The notes under the pieces are model-generated. The model searched no databases, was not told the DNA's origin, and worked only from the letters and a program-made list of their open reading frames with translations. Shown piece after piece: positions 32,638 through 41,273 of a DNA stretch of 44,741 bases (position 1 is its first letter; each line of letters begins with the position of its first letter). Source of the stretch: Rhodobacterales bacterium (lineage in GTDB: Bacteria > Pseudomonadota > Alphaproteobacteria > Rhodobacterales > Rhodobacteraceae); contig JAPLPF010000164.1 in NCBI GenBank assembly GCA_026400325.1, positions 1 to 44,741 of the forward strand. Reading direction: 5' to 3'. Made by a program: the position numbers and the translations under genes.

Positions 32638-33207
32638 CTAGAGCTTCTCCACGCGGGTGGACCTGGGCAATCCGGCAAGCCGGTCACCCGAGGTCAGGAT
32701 CGTGTCGAACCCGAGGGGATATAGCGCCCGGTTCGCCCGGAAGGCCGCCGTTTCCGGCAGGTTCAGCCAGGTGACCAGTTCGATCCCGGGACCGGCCAGT
32801 GCGGGGCCATGGTTGACCAGGCGGTCCACCTCGACAATCAGGGTTGCCGCGCGGTCGGGATAGTCGGGCTGGCCGATGCGGAACCGGGTGACGGGCTGCA
32901 GTGCCTCCCAGGTGCCAAGGGCAAAGTCGGCCTCTTCGGCCGGCGCAAGCGGCGCGCCAAGATGAAAGGCCACCCAGTCGCGGACCGGCGTGCAGTCGGC
33001 GGCCCCGGCCAGATGCAGCTTCGTCGTCGGATCGACCAGGGTCAGAAGGACAGCGCCCGCAGCGACCGACAGCGGCGCCGGCGGCGCCGCACCGGCAACC
33101 TGACGGATGGTGCCAGGGCGCGCCATCGCCTCAAGGATCTGGCGAAAGGCGCGGGCAGAGTCGATCGAAGGAGCGCCGAACCCGCCGGTCAAGGCATTTG
33201 CAGTCAC
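32638..33207 (-). CDS. phnH: Phosphonate C-P lyase core complex protein PhnH
   Basis: This 189-residue structural subunit of the C-P lyase core complex shows the family blocks ARAFRQILEAMARPG near the N-terminus and GPGIE in the C-terminal half. It starts at GTG (33207), overlapping the phnG stop in a GTGA. It abuts phnI directly. Confidence 0.93.
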   Translation of the reverse strand: MTANALTGGFGAPSIDSARAFRQILEAMARPGTIRQVAGAAPPAPLSVAAGAVLLTLVDPTTKLHLAGAADCTPVRDWVAFHLGAPLAPAEEADFALGTWEALQPVTRFRIGQPDYPDRAATLIVEVDRLVNHGPALAGPGIELVTWLNLPETAAFRANRALYPLGFDTILTSGDRLAGLPRSTRVEKL

Positions 33208-33647
33208 AGGTCTTCCCCCCTGACCATGGTGAAGAACTCGACCTTCGTGGCGGCGGCCTTCTCGGCCCGGGCAGCCCGCGTGCGCAGCGCCTCTTCGGCC
33301 AGCGGGGCGATCACCCGCGCCTGGATGTCCTGCGCATCCCGGGTCTGCATCAGCGCATCGACGACTGCCGCCCGCAAGGCGTGGTCCTTGTCGCGTCCCT
33401 GGACCCAGGCGTGCCCCACTGTGCCGTCCACCAACCGGACCGAACAGCGCGTCACGCTCATCTCGCCAAGGTTGAAGGGGGCGCCCGTGCCACCAATCCG
33501 GCCGCGCACCATCACGGCCCCCACTTCGGCCGGTCGCAGCAGGTCATGCGCCGGAAGTGCCCCGATCAGGCCGGCAAGCCGGGCTGGCGCGGCCTTGGCG
33601 AGCGTGGATATCCAGTCCTTGCGGGCGTTCGGGTCTACGTCGACCAT
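33204..33647 (-). CDS. phnG: Phosphonate C-P lyase core complex protein PhnG
   Basis: This 147-residue subunit is the first gene of the phnGHIJKLN run. It has the family blocks RPAEVGAVMVRGRIGGTGAP and LGEMSVTRCSVRL, and forms the core with PhnH, I and J. It is divergent from phnF, and the 117-base gap holds a probable PhnF operator. Confidence 0.93.
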   Translation of the reverse strand: MVDVDPNARKDWISTLAKAAPARLAGLIGALPAHDLLRPAEVGAVMVRGRIGGTGAPFNLGEMSVTRCSVRLVDGTVGHAWVQGRDKDHALRAAVVDALMQTRDAQDIQARVIAPLAEEALRTRAARAEKAAATKVEFFTMVRGEDL

Positions 33648-33661
33648 GGGTCCTCGACATC

Positions 33662-33689
33662 TTGCAAAGGTTGTCTAATGTACTATACA
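33662..33689 (+). promoter_or_regulatory. Predicted phnF promoter
   Basis: TTGCAA and TATACA are separated by 16 bases, about 75 bases before the phnF start. The boxes lie within the inverted repeat proposed as the PhnF operator, as expected for an autoregulated repressor. The match is moderate. Confidence 0.35.
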
Positions 33690-33698
33690 ACTAGACAA
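33671..33698. promoter_or_regulatory. Probable PhnF operator between phnG and phnF
   Basis: TTGTCTA and TAGACAA form a perfect 7-bp inverted repeat with 14 bases between them, and an inner GTTGT/ACAAC pair is also present. GntR/HutC-type regulators such as PhnF commonly bind sites of the GT-TA-AC kind. The position in the divergent promoter supports control of both phnG and phnF. Confidence 0.6.
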
Positions 33699-33764
33699 AT
33701 ACTACGCCTCCCTGCAACCAAGGCCAAGGGGAAAGTTGTGAATTTTTGATGACGGGAGAAGCTC

Positions 33765-34496
33765 TTGACCCGAAGCTCGCTTTGGTCGGCGATTGCCGAG
33801 ACCCTGACCGCGGAAGTCCGGGGCGGTCATTATCGTCCCGGGGACAAGCTGCCGACCGAGGCGGCGCTGGCCGCCCGGTTCGGCGTGAACCGGCACACGG
33901 TGCGGCATGCGCTGGCGGTGCTTGCGGACACGGGGCTTGTGCACGCACGTCGGGGGTCTGGGGTGTTCGTGACCGCCCGACCGACCGAATACCGGCTTGG
34001 GCAGCGCGTGCGCTTTCATGAAAACGTGCTGTCCGTCGGGCAAACGCCGTCGCGTCGGATCACCCGCGCCGAGACCCGCCCCGCCGATGCCGAAGAGGCC
34101 GTCGCCCTTGCTGTTGCCGAAGGTGCAATGGTGCATGTGGTCGAAGGACTCTCGCTGGCCGACGGCCACCCTCTGGCGGCGTTCCGGTCTGCGTTTCCGG
34201 CTGCACGATTTCCGGGCCTGCCGACGCTGGTGGCTGCCGAAGGCTCGGTCACGCGTGCGTTGGCGGCGCTGGGATTGGCCGACTATACGCGCAAGGAGAC
34301 CCGGCTGACAGCCCAGCTTGCCGATCCGGTGCTGGCGCTTGCACTCCTTCTGCGTCCCGGGGCGGCGGTCCTGCGGTCGGTTGCCGTGAACGTGGATCAC
34401 GCGGGGGTGCCCATCGAATACGGGATCACCTGGTTCGCGGGGGACCGGGTCACGCTGACCGTCGCTGCCCAGGCAGTCATGCCACTGTCACCTTGA
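33765..34496 (+). CDS. phnF: GntR-family (HutC subfamily) phosphonate regulator PhnF
   Basis: This 243-residue regulator has an N-terminal winged helix (YRPGDKLPTEAALAARFGVN, HTVRHALAVL, ARRGSGVFV) and a C-terminal UTRA ligand-binding domain ending with YGITWFAGDRVTLTV. It starts at TTG (33765), supported by GGGAG seven bases before it; no in-frame ATG is available. It is divergent from phnG and followed directly by a phnM-like gene. It probably represses the locus in the absence of phosphonate or its intermediates. Confidence 0.93.
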   Translation: MTRSSLWSAIAETLTAEVRGGHYRPGDKLPTEAALAARFGVNRHTVRHALAVLADTGLVHARRGSGVFVTARPTEYRLGQRVRFHENVLSVGQTPSRRITRAETRPADAEEAVALAVAEGAMVHVVEGLSLADGHPLAAFRSAFPAARFPGLPTLVAAEGSVTRALAALGLADYTRKETRLTAQLADPVLALALLLRPGAAVLRSVAVNVDHAGVPIEYGITWFAGDRVTLTVAAQAVMPLSP

Positions 34497-34516
34497 CCCC
34501 ATATCCGGATGCCCTG

Positions 34517-35671
34517 ATGCCGAGACTTGCCCCGACCCGCCTGGTGAATGCCCACGTCCTGCTGGATGGGGCCCTGCATGACCATCCCCTGACCATTTCC
34601 GACGGCCGGATCGGCCAAAGCCCGGCGCGCGAGGTGGACCTGTCGGGATACCTTCTGCTGCCGGGGATCATCGACCTGCATGGCGACGGGTTCGAGCGGC
34701 ACCTGTCGCCCCGCCCGACCGCACCGTTCGACAAGGCGAAGGGCCTGGTCTCGGTTGCAGCCGAACTGGCGGCGAACGGGATCACGACCGCCTGGCTGGC
34801 GCAAAGCTGGAGTTGGGAAGGCGGCTTCCGGTCGGGCGATGCGGCCACAGCCCTTCTGGCCGCGCTGGACCGCGCAAGGCCCGACCTTCTGGCCGATGTC
34901 CGGGTGCAGCTTCGGCTGGAGACCCATGTGATCGACCAGTACGAAGCGGTGCTGGCAGCAGTTGCAACGCATGGTGTCGATTTCGTCGTCTTCAACAACC
35001 ATCTGCCCGAGGCGGTGGAAATGGCCGAGACCCGGCCGCACCGCTTTGCCAGCTGGGCCGCGCAGACCAGCCGGACGGCCGAGGAAATGTTGGCCATCGT
35101 CCGCGCCGCCGAGGCACAGGAGCGGCAGGTTCCCGCAGCCCTGGCGGCAATCGCCGGTCGGCTGGCGGCACGCGGGGTCACCATGGGGTCGCATGACGAT
35201 GCCAGCGCCGAAACCCGCACCTTCTATCGCGGGATCGGAGCCGCGATCTCGGAATTTCCGACCACCGTTGAAGCCGCCCTGGCAGCCCATTCGGCCGGTG
35301 AGCCGGTGCTGATGGGCGCGCCGAACGTGGTGCGGGGTGGCAGTCAGACCGGCAACATTTCCGCGGCGTGGCTGGTGGCTGATGGCCTCGTCGATGCTCT
35401 GATGTCGGATTACTACTATCCCGCCCTGCCCCAGGCGGCCTGGGCGCTGGTCGATGCGGGGCTTTGCGATCTGCCAAGGGCCTGGGGCATGATCTCCACG
35501 GCCCCGGCGCGGATCATGGGTCTCGGCGACCGTGGGCGGCTGGACGAAGGACTGCGCGCGGACATCGTGGCGTTGAACCCCGAAACGCGGCGGGTCGAGA
35601 TGACCCTGTCCGACGGTCGGATCGCCCACCTGTCGGGTGAACTTGCGCGGCGGGTCGCGTCAAGCCGGTAA
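34517..35671 (+). CDS. phnM: Second PhnM-like alpha-D-ribose 1-methylphosphonate 5-triphosphate diphosphatase
   Basis: This 384-residue amidohydrolase-fold protein shares the PhnM blocks PGIIDLHGDGFERHLSPRP, TMGSHDDASAETR, APNVVRGGSQTGN and SDYYYPALPQA. It differs widely from the other PhnM, including ITTAWLAQSWSWEGGFR where the other has ITTVFDALRVG. A TTG at 34493 would overlap the phnF stop in a TTGA and add eight residues; ATG 34517 gives the more normal N-terminus. Two PhnMs in one locus suggest different substrates or one spare copy. Confidence 0.9.
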   Translation: MPRLAPTRLVNAHVLLDGALHDHPLTISDGRIGQSPAREVDLSGYLLLPGIIDLHGDGFERHLSPRPTAPFDKAKGLVSVAAELAANGITTAWLAQSWSWEGGFRSGDAATALLAALDRARPDLLADVRVQLRLETHVIDQYEAVLAAVATHGVDFVVFNNHLPEAVEMAETRPHRFASWAAQTSRTAEEMLAIVRAAEAQERQVPAALAAIAGRLAARGVTMGSHDDASAETRTFYRGIGAAISEFPTTVEAALAAHSAGEPVLMGAPNVVRGGSQTGNISAAWLVADGLVDALMSDYYYPALPQAAWALVDAGLCDLPRAWGMISTAPARIMGLGDRGRLDEGLRADIVALNPETRRVEMTLSDGRIAHLSGELARRVASSR

Positions 35672-35732
35672 GGCCTGTCCGCCAAAAGTGGACTCCGGTT
35701 TTGTTGAAAGACAGGCGGCCAGCAAGGGGCTG

Positions 35733-35770
35733 AAGCCTGACTGCCGCCTCTATCTGCGTCAGACAGGCTT
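35733..35770. terminator. Possible bidirectional terminator
   Basis: AAGCCTG and CAGGCTT are perfect arms around a 24-base loop that itself contains a shorter GAC/GTC pair. It lies between the convergent phnM-like and acyltransferase genes and reaches the stop codon of the latter. The long loop makes it uncertain. Confidence 0.35.
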
Positions 35771-36411
35771 TAGGCGCCGTATCTTTCCAGAAACGCCTCG
35801 GCCTTCAGCGCCCGGAAATCCTGCAGGGCGGCGCGCAGCCGGGCGTGGTCCCAGGTCCACCAGGACAGGCCGAGCAGGCGGTCAATGATCTGGGGGTCAA
35901 ACCGGGCCCGCAGCGGTTGTGCCGGGCAGCCCGCCACGATCATGAAGGGATCGACGTCGCGCGTCACCACCGCCCCTGCGGCGACAATGGCCCCGATCCC
36001 GACTGCCACTTCGGGCTTGATGATCGCGCCGTGGCCGATCCAGCAGTCGGCCCCAAGCGTCGTGCGGCGGGCGGCGCGGGCGGCAAAGAACGCGGGGTCA
36101 TCCAATACGTCGTCCCAGTAATAACTGGACCGGTACAGAAAATGGTGCTGGGCCGCATGGGTGAAGGGGTGGTCGGTCGGGCCGATCCGGGTCATCGCGG
36201 CGATGTTGGAAAAGCGACCGACAGTGGTGTTCGCGATGTCGGCGAAGCGGTCGCAATAGGCATAGGCCTCGAAGGTGCAATTCACGATGCGGGCCCCTTC
36301 GCCCACTTCGGTCCAAGGCTCGAACGTCGAAGTCGTGACATGCGCGCCAGGATGGATCACGCCACCGTCGCAGGATAACCGGGCACCCGGCTTGGGCCCT
36401 GTTTCGGACAT
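35770..36411 (-). CDS. Hexapeptide-repeat acyltransferase of the phosphonate locus
   Basis: This protein of about 213 residues has a left-handed beta-helix made of hexapeptide repeats. VIHPGAHVTTSTFEPW, GEGARIVNCTFEAYAYC, and GADCWIGHGAIIKPEVAVGIGAIVAAGAVVTRDV are clear, followed by the usual VAGCPAQPLRARF. It matches the transferase family repeatedly found with phn genes and may N-acetylate aminoalkylphosphonates, as PhnO does by another fold (inference). The start could be 36411 or 36459; neither has a strong ribosome site. Confidence 0.88.
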   Translation of the reverse strand: MSETGPKPGARLSCDGGVIHPGAHVTTSTFEPWTEVGEGARIVNCTFEAYAYCDRFADIANTTVGRFSNIAAMTRIGPTDHPFTHAAQHHFLYRSSYYWDDVLDDPAFFAARAARRTTLGADCWIGHGAIIKPEVAVGIGAIVAAGAVVTRDVDPFMIVAGCPAQPLRARFDPQIIDRLLGLSWWTWDHARLRAALQDFRALKAEAFLERYGA

Positions 36412-36433
36412 CGGGTCCAGATCCCGGTTCGGT

Positions 36434-36652
36434 TCAGCCGGGGGTGCTTGCAGGGTCATGCTCGCCAGGCCTTTGGCTATCGCCTCCGACAAGAAAGGTC
36501 CCGCTGGCCGCGCCGTCGCGTGCCAGCGACCGCCGCGCCCGGGCCCCCGTAGCCCGGACATCGGGGGGCGTTGGCCGGTTGCCGGGTCGATGCCTGGCCG
36601 AGGGGTAGAGAAAGAGGTCACGATACCAGGCCCTCAGGTCGCGGTCGTACAT
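36434..36652 (-). CDS. Possible small protein downstream of phnE2
   Basis: A 72-codon frame starts three bases after the phnE2 stop, with AGGGGGA seven bases before its ATG. It begins MYDRDLRAWYRDLFLYPSARH and is arginine-rich. I recognise no family, and the region is so GC-rich that chance frames are common. It fills the otherwise unexplained gap between phnE2 and the acyltransferase gene. Confidence 0.22.
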   Translation of the reverse strand: MYDRDLRAWYRDLFLYPSARHRPGNRPTPPDVRATGARARRSLARDGAASGTFLVGGDSQRPGEHDPASTPG

Positions 36653-36655
36653 GGG

Positions 36656-37981
36656 TCATTCCCCCTTGATCAATTTGCGGCGCAGCCAGCCCGAAAGGCT
36701 GTCCATCATCATCACCATCAGGATGATGAGCACGATGTAATAGGCGACCTCTTCCCAGTCCTTCTGCGTCTGGATCGCCTGGGTCAGCAAAAGCCCGATA
36801 CCGCCGCCGACGATGGCCCCGATCACGGTGGCGCTGCGGGTGTTCGACTCGAGGTAGTACAGCACCTGCGCCAGCAGGACCGGCATCAGCTGCGGGATCA
36901 CCCCGAACCGGGCGCGCAACGTGGCGTTCGCGCCGGTGGAGCGGATGCCCTCGACCTGCTTTTCATCAATGTTTTCCAGCGCCTCCGAGAAGGTCTTTCC
37001 GAAGCTGCCGACGTCGGTGATGGCGATCGCGATGGCCCCGGTCATCGGCCCAGGTCCAAAGGCGCGCGACAGGATGATGGTCCAGATCAGCCCATCCACT
37101 CCGCGCACGAAGTCGAAGATCCGTCGGGCGGCAAAGCGGAAGGCCCCCAGTGGCATGAAGTTCCGCGCGGCAAGAAAGGACAGCGGCAGCGCGACCAGCG
37201 CCGCCGTCATGGTGCCGAGGAAGGCCATCAGGATCGTCTCGAAGATCGCCCAGGCGACATCGCCATGACGCCACATCTTGTTGGTCCAGAATTCCGACAG
37301 CATGTAACCGGAGTTCGACCGGTCAGGGTCGATCCGGTCCCCCACCACCGCAAGCGAAACCAGTTCGCCAAGGCCCTTGCCGTAAAACGAGCTGTCGAGG
37401 GTGAAGAACCAAAGTTCCCACCCCGCCTGATAGCGGAACGTCTCGACCTTCGAGCGGGAATAGCTGAAGCGCCCCGCGTCAGTGGTGACGCTGACCTTGT
37501 TTTCAGCGACTGAAATCCAGTCGGGGATCGGCTGGGGCGCGGTGAGGACGGGTTTGCCGTTGACCGGCCGGATGTCGATGGTGCCGTAGCCAGGCACAAC
37601 AAAACGGGCCCCGGCATCATCGTAGGTGACGACGTGACCTGTCCCAAGGTCGACGGTGGTGACATCCCCGACGATTGTCACCCAATCAGGCAGCATGCCT
37701 TCGGGATAGGTGCCCTTGTTCTCGCCCTCGATCGCGACGACGACCGTGCCGGTCCGGTTGTCGCGGGTGACATGGGTCTTGTGCGACCAGAAGTCGGACA
37801 GAAGCACGGCCGCGTTGTCGAAGCGGGCGCGCTGCGCGAGGCCGGCAATGTCAAAGCTGATCGCGGCATAGATCAGGTAAGCGATGATGATGGCAGGGAT
37901 CGCAAAGGCGATGCGGCGCTTGGCGTCAAAGCTGCGGGCGACCGAGTCTGCCAGCGAAGGGGACGTGGCAATCATCGTCAT
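36656..37981 (-). CDS. phnE: Phosphonate ABC transporter permease PhnE, long form
   Basis: This 441-residue inner-membrane permease has a first transmembrane helix at about residues 25-45. A large extracytoplasmic segment of some 190 residues follows (RFDNAAVLLSDFW ... DRSNSGYMLSEFW). The conserved transport domain comes last, with SFGKTFSEALENIDEKQVEGIRSTGAN as the EAA loop and SATVIGAIVGGGIGLLL. It is much longer than single-domain PhnE. It overlaps the other permease gene in an ATGA and probably pairs with it. Confidence 0.93.
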   Translation of the reverse strand: MTMIATSPSLADSVARSFDAKRRIAFAIPAIIIAYLIYAAISFDIAGLAQRARFDNAAVLLSDFWSHKTHVTRDNRTGTVVVAIEGENKGTYPEGMLPDWVTIVGDVTTVDLGTGHVVTYDDAGARFVVPGYGTIDIRPVNGKPVLTAPQPIPDWISVAENKVSVTTDAGRFSYSRSKVETFRYQAGWELWFFTLDSSFYGKGLGELVSLAVVGDRIDPDRSNSGYMLSEFWTNKMWRHGDVAWAIFETILMAFLGTMTAALVALPLSFLAARNFMPLGAFRFAARRIFDFVRGVDGLIWTIILSRAFGPGPMTGAIAIAITDVGSFGKTFSEALENIDEKQVEGIRSTGANATLRARFGVIPQLMPVLLAQVLYYLESNTRSATVIGAIVGGGIGLLLTQAIQTQKDWEEVAYYIVLIILMVMMMDSLSGWLRRKLIKGE

Positions 37982-38862
37982 GCCTGCGAGCCCTTCACCA
38001 GTTTGTGGCGGTAGTGGTCCGAGACCTGGTCGATCACGACGATGGTCAGGAACAGAAGCAGGAAGATCGCCACCACCTCGTCATAGCGGCCTTGACCCCA
38101 TTGCATGGCAATCTTCAGGTCGTGCCCGATGCCCCCTTCGCCGACGAAGCCAAGGATGGCCGAGGCGCGCACGTTGATCTCGAAGCGCAGAAGCGCGTAG
38201 GACAGCCAGTTCGGTGCCACCTGCGGGATCACGCCCAGCCACATGCGCTGCGACCAGTTGGCCCCGACCGAAGCAAGGCCTTCGACCGGTTTCAGATCGG
38301 CATTTTCGGCCACTTCCGAGAACAGCTTGCCAAGGGCACCGCCAGTGTGCAGCGCGATGGCGATGACCGCAGGGACCGGACCACCGCCAAGGATGTAGAT
38401 CAGGACCAGTGCGATCACGATTTCCGGCACCGCACGCAGGGCGTCCATCGTGCGGCGAAAGACCGGGATCAGCCGGGGCCAGCGGGCAAGTCCGCGGGTT
38501 GCAAGCAGCGAAAGCGATACTGCGGCAATCGCCCCCAGAAGCGTGGCGACAGCGGCGATGTTCAGGGTTTCGATCAACGCCGGGATATGGGCGATGAATA
38601 TCCCCGGCAGAAGGTCAAGTTTTTGCCAGGCTTCCGCAAAGACTTCGGCCGGAAAGTCGAAGATCTGATGCAGGCCTTCCAGAAAACCGCCGGCGTTGCG
38701 GTCCTCGGCCAGCGACCAGCCAGAGGCCATCAGGGCGATGAAGATGACCAGAAGGATGCCGCCATACATCCGCTTGCGGCGGACGAGATCGAGATAGGCC
38801 TCGCGGTTGTTGGACAGATCGGGGCGTTGGCCCTGTTCCGGACCGAAGGCAACATCAACCAT
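37978..38862 (-). CDS. phnE: Phosphonate ABC transporter permease PhnE
   Basis: This 294-residue permease has about five to six membrane segments and the EAA loop GALGKLFSEVAENADLKPVEGL with VRASAILGFVGEGGIG. The length is normal for PhnE. It lies 64 bases after phnD and overlaps the long permease gene by four bases, so a heterodimeric channel is likely. Confidence 0.94.
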   Translation of the reverse strand: MVDVAFGPEQGQRPDLSNNREAYLDLVRRKRMYGGILLVIFIALMASGWSLAEDRNAGGFLEGLHQIFDFPAEVFAEAWQKLDLLPGIFIAHIPALIETLNIAAVATLLGAIAAVSLSLLATRGLARWPRLIPVFRRTMDALRAVPEIVIALVLIYILGGGPVPAVIAIALHTGGALGKLFSEVAENADLKPVEGLASVGANWSQRMWLGVIPQVAPNWLSYALLRFEINVRASAILGFVGEGGIGHDLKIAMQWGQGRYDEVVAIFLLLFLTIVVIDQVSDHYRHKLVKGSQA

Positions 38863-38926
38863 GGGATCTTCCGGAAAGAGGGACGCCGGACCCCGGGGAG
38901 CGCGGGGTCCGGCGGATCAGAAGGGC

Positions 38927-39826
38927 TTACATGCCTTCCTGAAGCTTGCGGGCGGCAAGGATGCCATCGTAGGCAGAAGGCTCGACCGGGATGAAGTCCT
39001 TCGCATCACCAGCGGCGACGGCGTAGGCGCAGTCCTTGTCGGTTTCCCACAGGTCGGCGGTCAGCGACGTAACCTTGTCCTTGACGTCCTGCGGCAGGGC
39101 CTTGCGGACGACCATCGGGCCTTCGGGGATCATGGCCGAGCGCCAGATCTCGACAAGGTTCGACATGTCGACAAGGCCTGCGTCTGCCGCCTTGCGGAAG
39201 GCGCCCGAGTTGTAGCCGTCTTCCCAGTTGCCAAGCCCGTCAGCCCAGGACACGCCCGCATCGAAATCGCCATTGGCGACGCCGACAATGGTCTGTTCAT
39301 GGCCGCCGGACATCTTCACTTCCGAGAAGAACTGGTCAAGCGGACCGAACTTTGCCGTCAGCTCGGCACCGGGGACGAGGTAGCCCGAAGTGGAGTTCGG
39401 GTCGGCAAAGGCAAAGATCTTGCCCTTGGCCTGATCGATGGAGGTGATGCCGGTGTCCTTGCGGGTGAAGCCGATCGAATAGTATCCGGTCGAGCCGTCG
39501 ACGTTCTGCTTGGTCAGCTTGACTTCAACGGCTTCAGGATCGGTCAGCTGGATCTTGGCATAGGCCGAGGCACCAAGCCAGGCATAGTCCAATGATCCGC
39601 CAAGAAGGCCCTGGATCACGCCGTCATAGTCGGCCGGGGTAAACAACTTGACCGGAACGCCAAGGGCGGCTTCCATCTTGGCACGGAAGCATTCGTTCGA
39701 GGTCAGACGATCCTGAGCGTTTTCGCCGCCAAGGATGCCGATGTTGAATTCGGTGATGGCTTCCTGGGCGAAGGCCGAAGTGGCAAGGACGGCAGTCATG
39801 GCCGTGGCAGTCAGCAGCTTTTGCAT
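38927..39826 (-). CDS. phnD: Phosphonate-binding periplasmic protein PhnD
   Basis: This 299-residue binding protein begins with a signal peptide (QKLLTATAMTAVLATSAFA, cleaved before QEA). It then shows the phosphonate-binding fold: FNIGILGGENAQDRL, DYAWLGASAYA and AFADPNSTSGYLVPGAEL, the last being the phosphate-gripping loop. It captures phosphonates and phosphate esters for PhnCE. The ATG at 39826 starts the signal peptide; the longer frame does not. Confidence 0.95.
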   Translation of the reverse strand: MQKLLTATAMTAVLATSAFAQEAITEFNIGILGGENAQDRLTSNECFRAKMEAALGVPVKLFTPADYDGVIQGLLGGSLDYAWLGASAYAKIQLTDPEAVEVKLTKQNVDGSTGYYSIGFTRKDTGITSIDQAKGKIFAFADPNSTSGYLVPGAELTAKFGPLDQFFSEVKMSGGHEQTIVGVANGDFDAGVSWADGLGNWEDGYNSGAFRKAADAGLVDMSNLVEIWRSAMIPEGPMVVRKALPQDVKDKVTSLTADLWETDKDCAYAVAAGDAKDFIPVEPSAYDGILAARKLQEGM

Positions 39827-39870
39827 GGTCGCTCCGTGGTTTGGCGGGTGGGTTGTGGGGTGGTTCAAGG

Positions 39871-40689
39871 TCACGACAGCATGACGTCGGCAAAAGACCG
39901 GTCCGCCCTGGTGTCGGTTGGGATCGAGGTCGACGTGGCGTCCTCGTTGAAGCTGTCGTCGGCGCGGTAGATTTCACGCGCAACGCCGGTGGACAGCTGG
40001 TCGGGCGTGCCGTCAAAGACGATGCGGCCGTCGCGCATGCCGATTACCCGGTCGCAGTAGCGCCGCGCGGTGTCCAGCGTGTGGAGGTTGGCGATCACCA
40101 TGCGGCCATCCTCGACGTTGATCTTCTTCAGCGCGTCCATGACGATCTGGGCATTCATCGGGTCAAGGCTGGCGATGGGTTCGTCCGCCAGGATGATCCT
40201 GGGGTCCTGCATCAGCGCCCGGGCAATTGCGACGCGCTGCTGCTGGCCGCCCGACAACGCCTCGGCCCGTTTCGGGGCCTGTTCTGCGATGCCAAGGCGA
40301 TCAAGGATGTCGAGCGCCTTGAGGATATCTGCGCGGGACCAGAGGCTGAACATCGCCTGCATCGTAGAGCGGCGGTTCAGGATGCCATGCAGGACGTTCG
40401 AGGCGACATCCATCCTTGGCACAAGGTTGAACTGCTGGAAAACCATTGCGCATTGGGCCTGCCAGGCACGGGCCTCGCCGCCCTTCAGTGCCAGGACATT
40501 GCGACCATCGACCAAGATTTCGCCGGCCGATGCGTCGATCAGCCGGTTCATCAGGCGCAGGAAAGTGGATTTGCCGGCACCGGACCGACCGATGATCCCG
40601 ACAAAGGCGGGGCTGTCCACGGAGAAGCTGACGTTGTCAACTGCAGCCTTCTGGCCGAACATCCGTGTCACCGACCGCACTTCCAGCAT
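39871..40689 (-). CDS. phnC: Phosphonate ABC transporter ATP-binding protein PhnC
   Basis: This 272-residue ATPase has Walker [14 protein letters not shown]-loop [12 protein letters not shown], signature [15 protein letters not shown] and Walker [14 protein letters not shown]. The [10 protein letters not shown] stretch is typical of PhnC. It is the first gene of the phnCDEE run and lies behind a Pho box-like site. Confidence 0.95.
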   Translation of the reverse strand: MLEVRSVTRMFGQKAAVDNVSFSVDSPAFVGIIGRSGAGKSTFLRLMNRLIDASAGEILVDGRNVLALKGGEARAWQAQCAMVFQQFNLVPRMDVASNVLHGILNRRSTMQAMFSLWSRADILKALDILDRLGIAEQAPKRAEALSGGQQQRVAIARALMQDPRIILADEPIASLDPMNAQIVMDALKKINVEDGRMVIANLHTLDTARRYCDRVIGMRDGRIVFDGTPDQLSTGVAREIYRADDSFNEDATSTSIPTDTRADRSFADVMLS

Positions 40690-40752
40690 CGACAGCCCCC
40701 GATTGTCTCGGGCTGTCCTAGAGCGGGAGTGTGACAGTTGCTTCGCGCAAAG

Positions 40753-40770
40753 ATGAAACTTGCATGACGC
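40753..40770 (-). promoter_or_regulatory. Pho box-like site before phnC
   Basis: On the minus strand GCGTCAT, four bases and GTTTCAT form two direct repeats at 11-bp spacing, matching the CTGTCAT-N4-CTGTCAT Pho box at 10 of 14 positions. It lies about 65 bases before phnC, where PhoB-dependent activation during phosphate starvation would act. Confidence 0.5.
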
Positions 40771-40772
40771 GG

Positions 40773-41273
40773 TCAGCGGTCAGCGGGGGGCACGTCGACA
40801 CCGGGAAGCCAGGGTTTGATATCCACAAGCGCGGTGCCGTCAAAGGCATCAATCGCGTCAAGGCGCAGAAGGCCCGCGTCGGCGTCGATCTCAAGGAGGC
40901 GCACCACCGCCACTGCAACGGGATTGGGTCGCGCAGGGGATCGAAGAGAGAACACCCCGGCGGGGCCATCGCGGTGGGCGGGGCTTTGCATGATCAGGTC
41001 GCGTCTGGCTGCCCCGGTCCAGTAAAGCAGGATGACCACCTGCCCCGCTTCAAGGCCCTGAAGGCCGGGACGGAACGGCGGGTCGATCAGGGCCGAAAAC
41101 GCCCCACCCCGCGCGCGCGCCTGCATCAGGTTCTTCGGGCAGTTTCCCCGCGACCATGGCGTGGCAAGCCGCCCGATGAAGCAAAGCCGCGCGTCATCAG
41201 AGCGGGCGGGGTCGGCGTCCAGCACGACCTCGCCCGGTCTTGGGTCTTCAGTTGGTCGCGGCCCCATGTTCAT
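40773..41273 (-). CDS. trmO: tRNA (N6-threonylcarbamoyladenosine(37)-N6)-methyltransferase TrmO
   Basis: This protein of about 166 residues belongs to the TsaA/TrmO beta-barrel family, which adds a methyl group to t6A37 of threonine tRNAs. Key blocks are [46 protein letters not shown] and a final [13 protein letters not shown]. Its first codons overlap the copper chaperone gene by 26 bases (or 20 bases if ATG 41267 is used). It ends just before the phnC Pho box-like site. Related proteins near phosphonate genes are common, so a local role cannot be excluded. Confidence 0.87.
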   Translation of the reverse strand: MNMGPRPTEDPRPGEVVLDADPARSDDARLCFIGRLATPWSRGNCPKNLMQARARGGAFSALIDPPFRPGLQGLEAGQVVILLYWTGAARRDLIMQSPAHRDGPAGVFSLRSPARPNPVAVAVVRLLEIDADAGLLRLDAIDAFDGTALVDIKPWLPGVDVPPADR

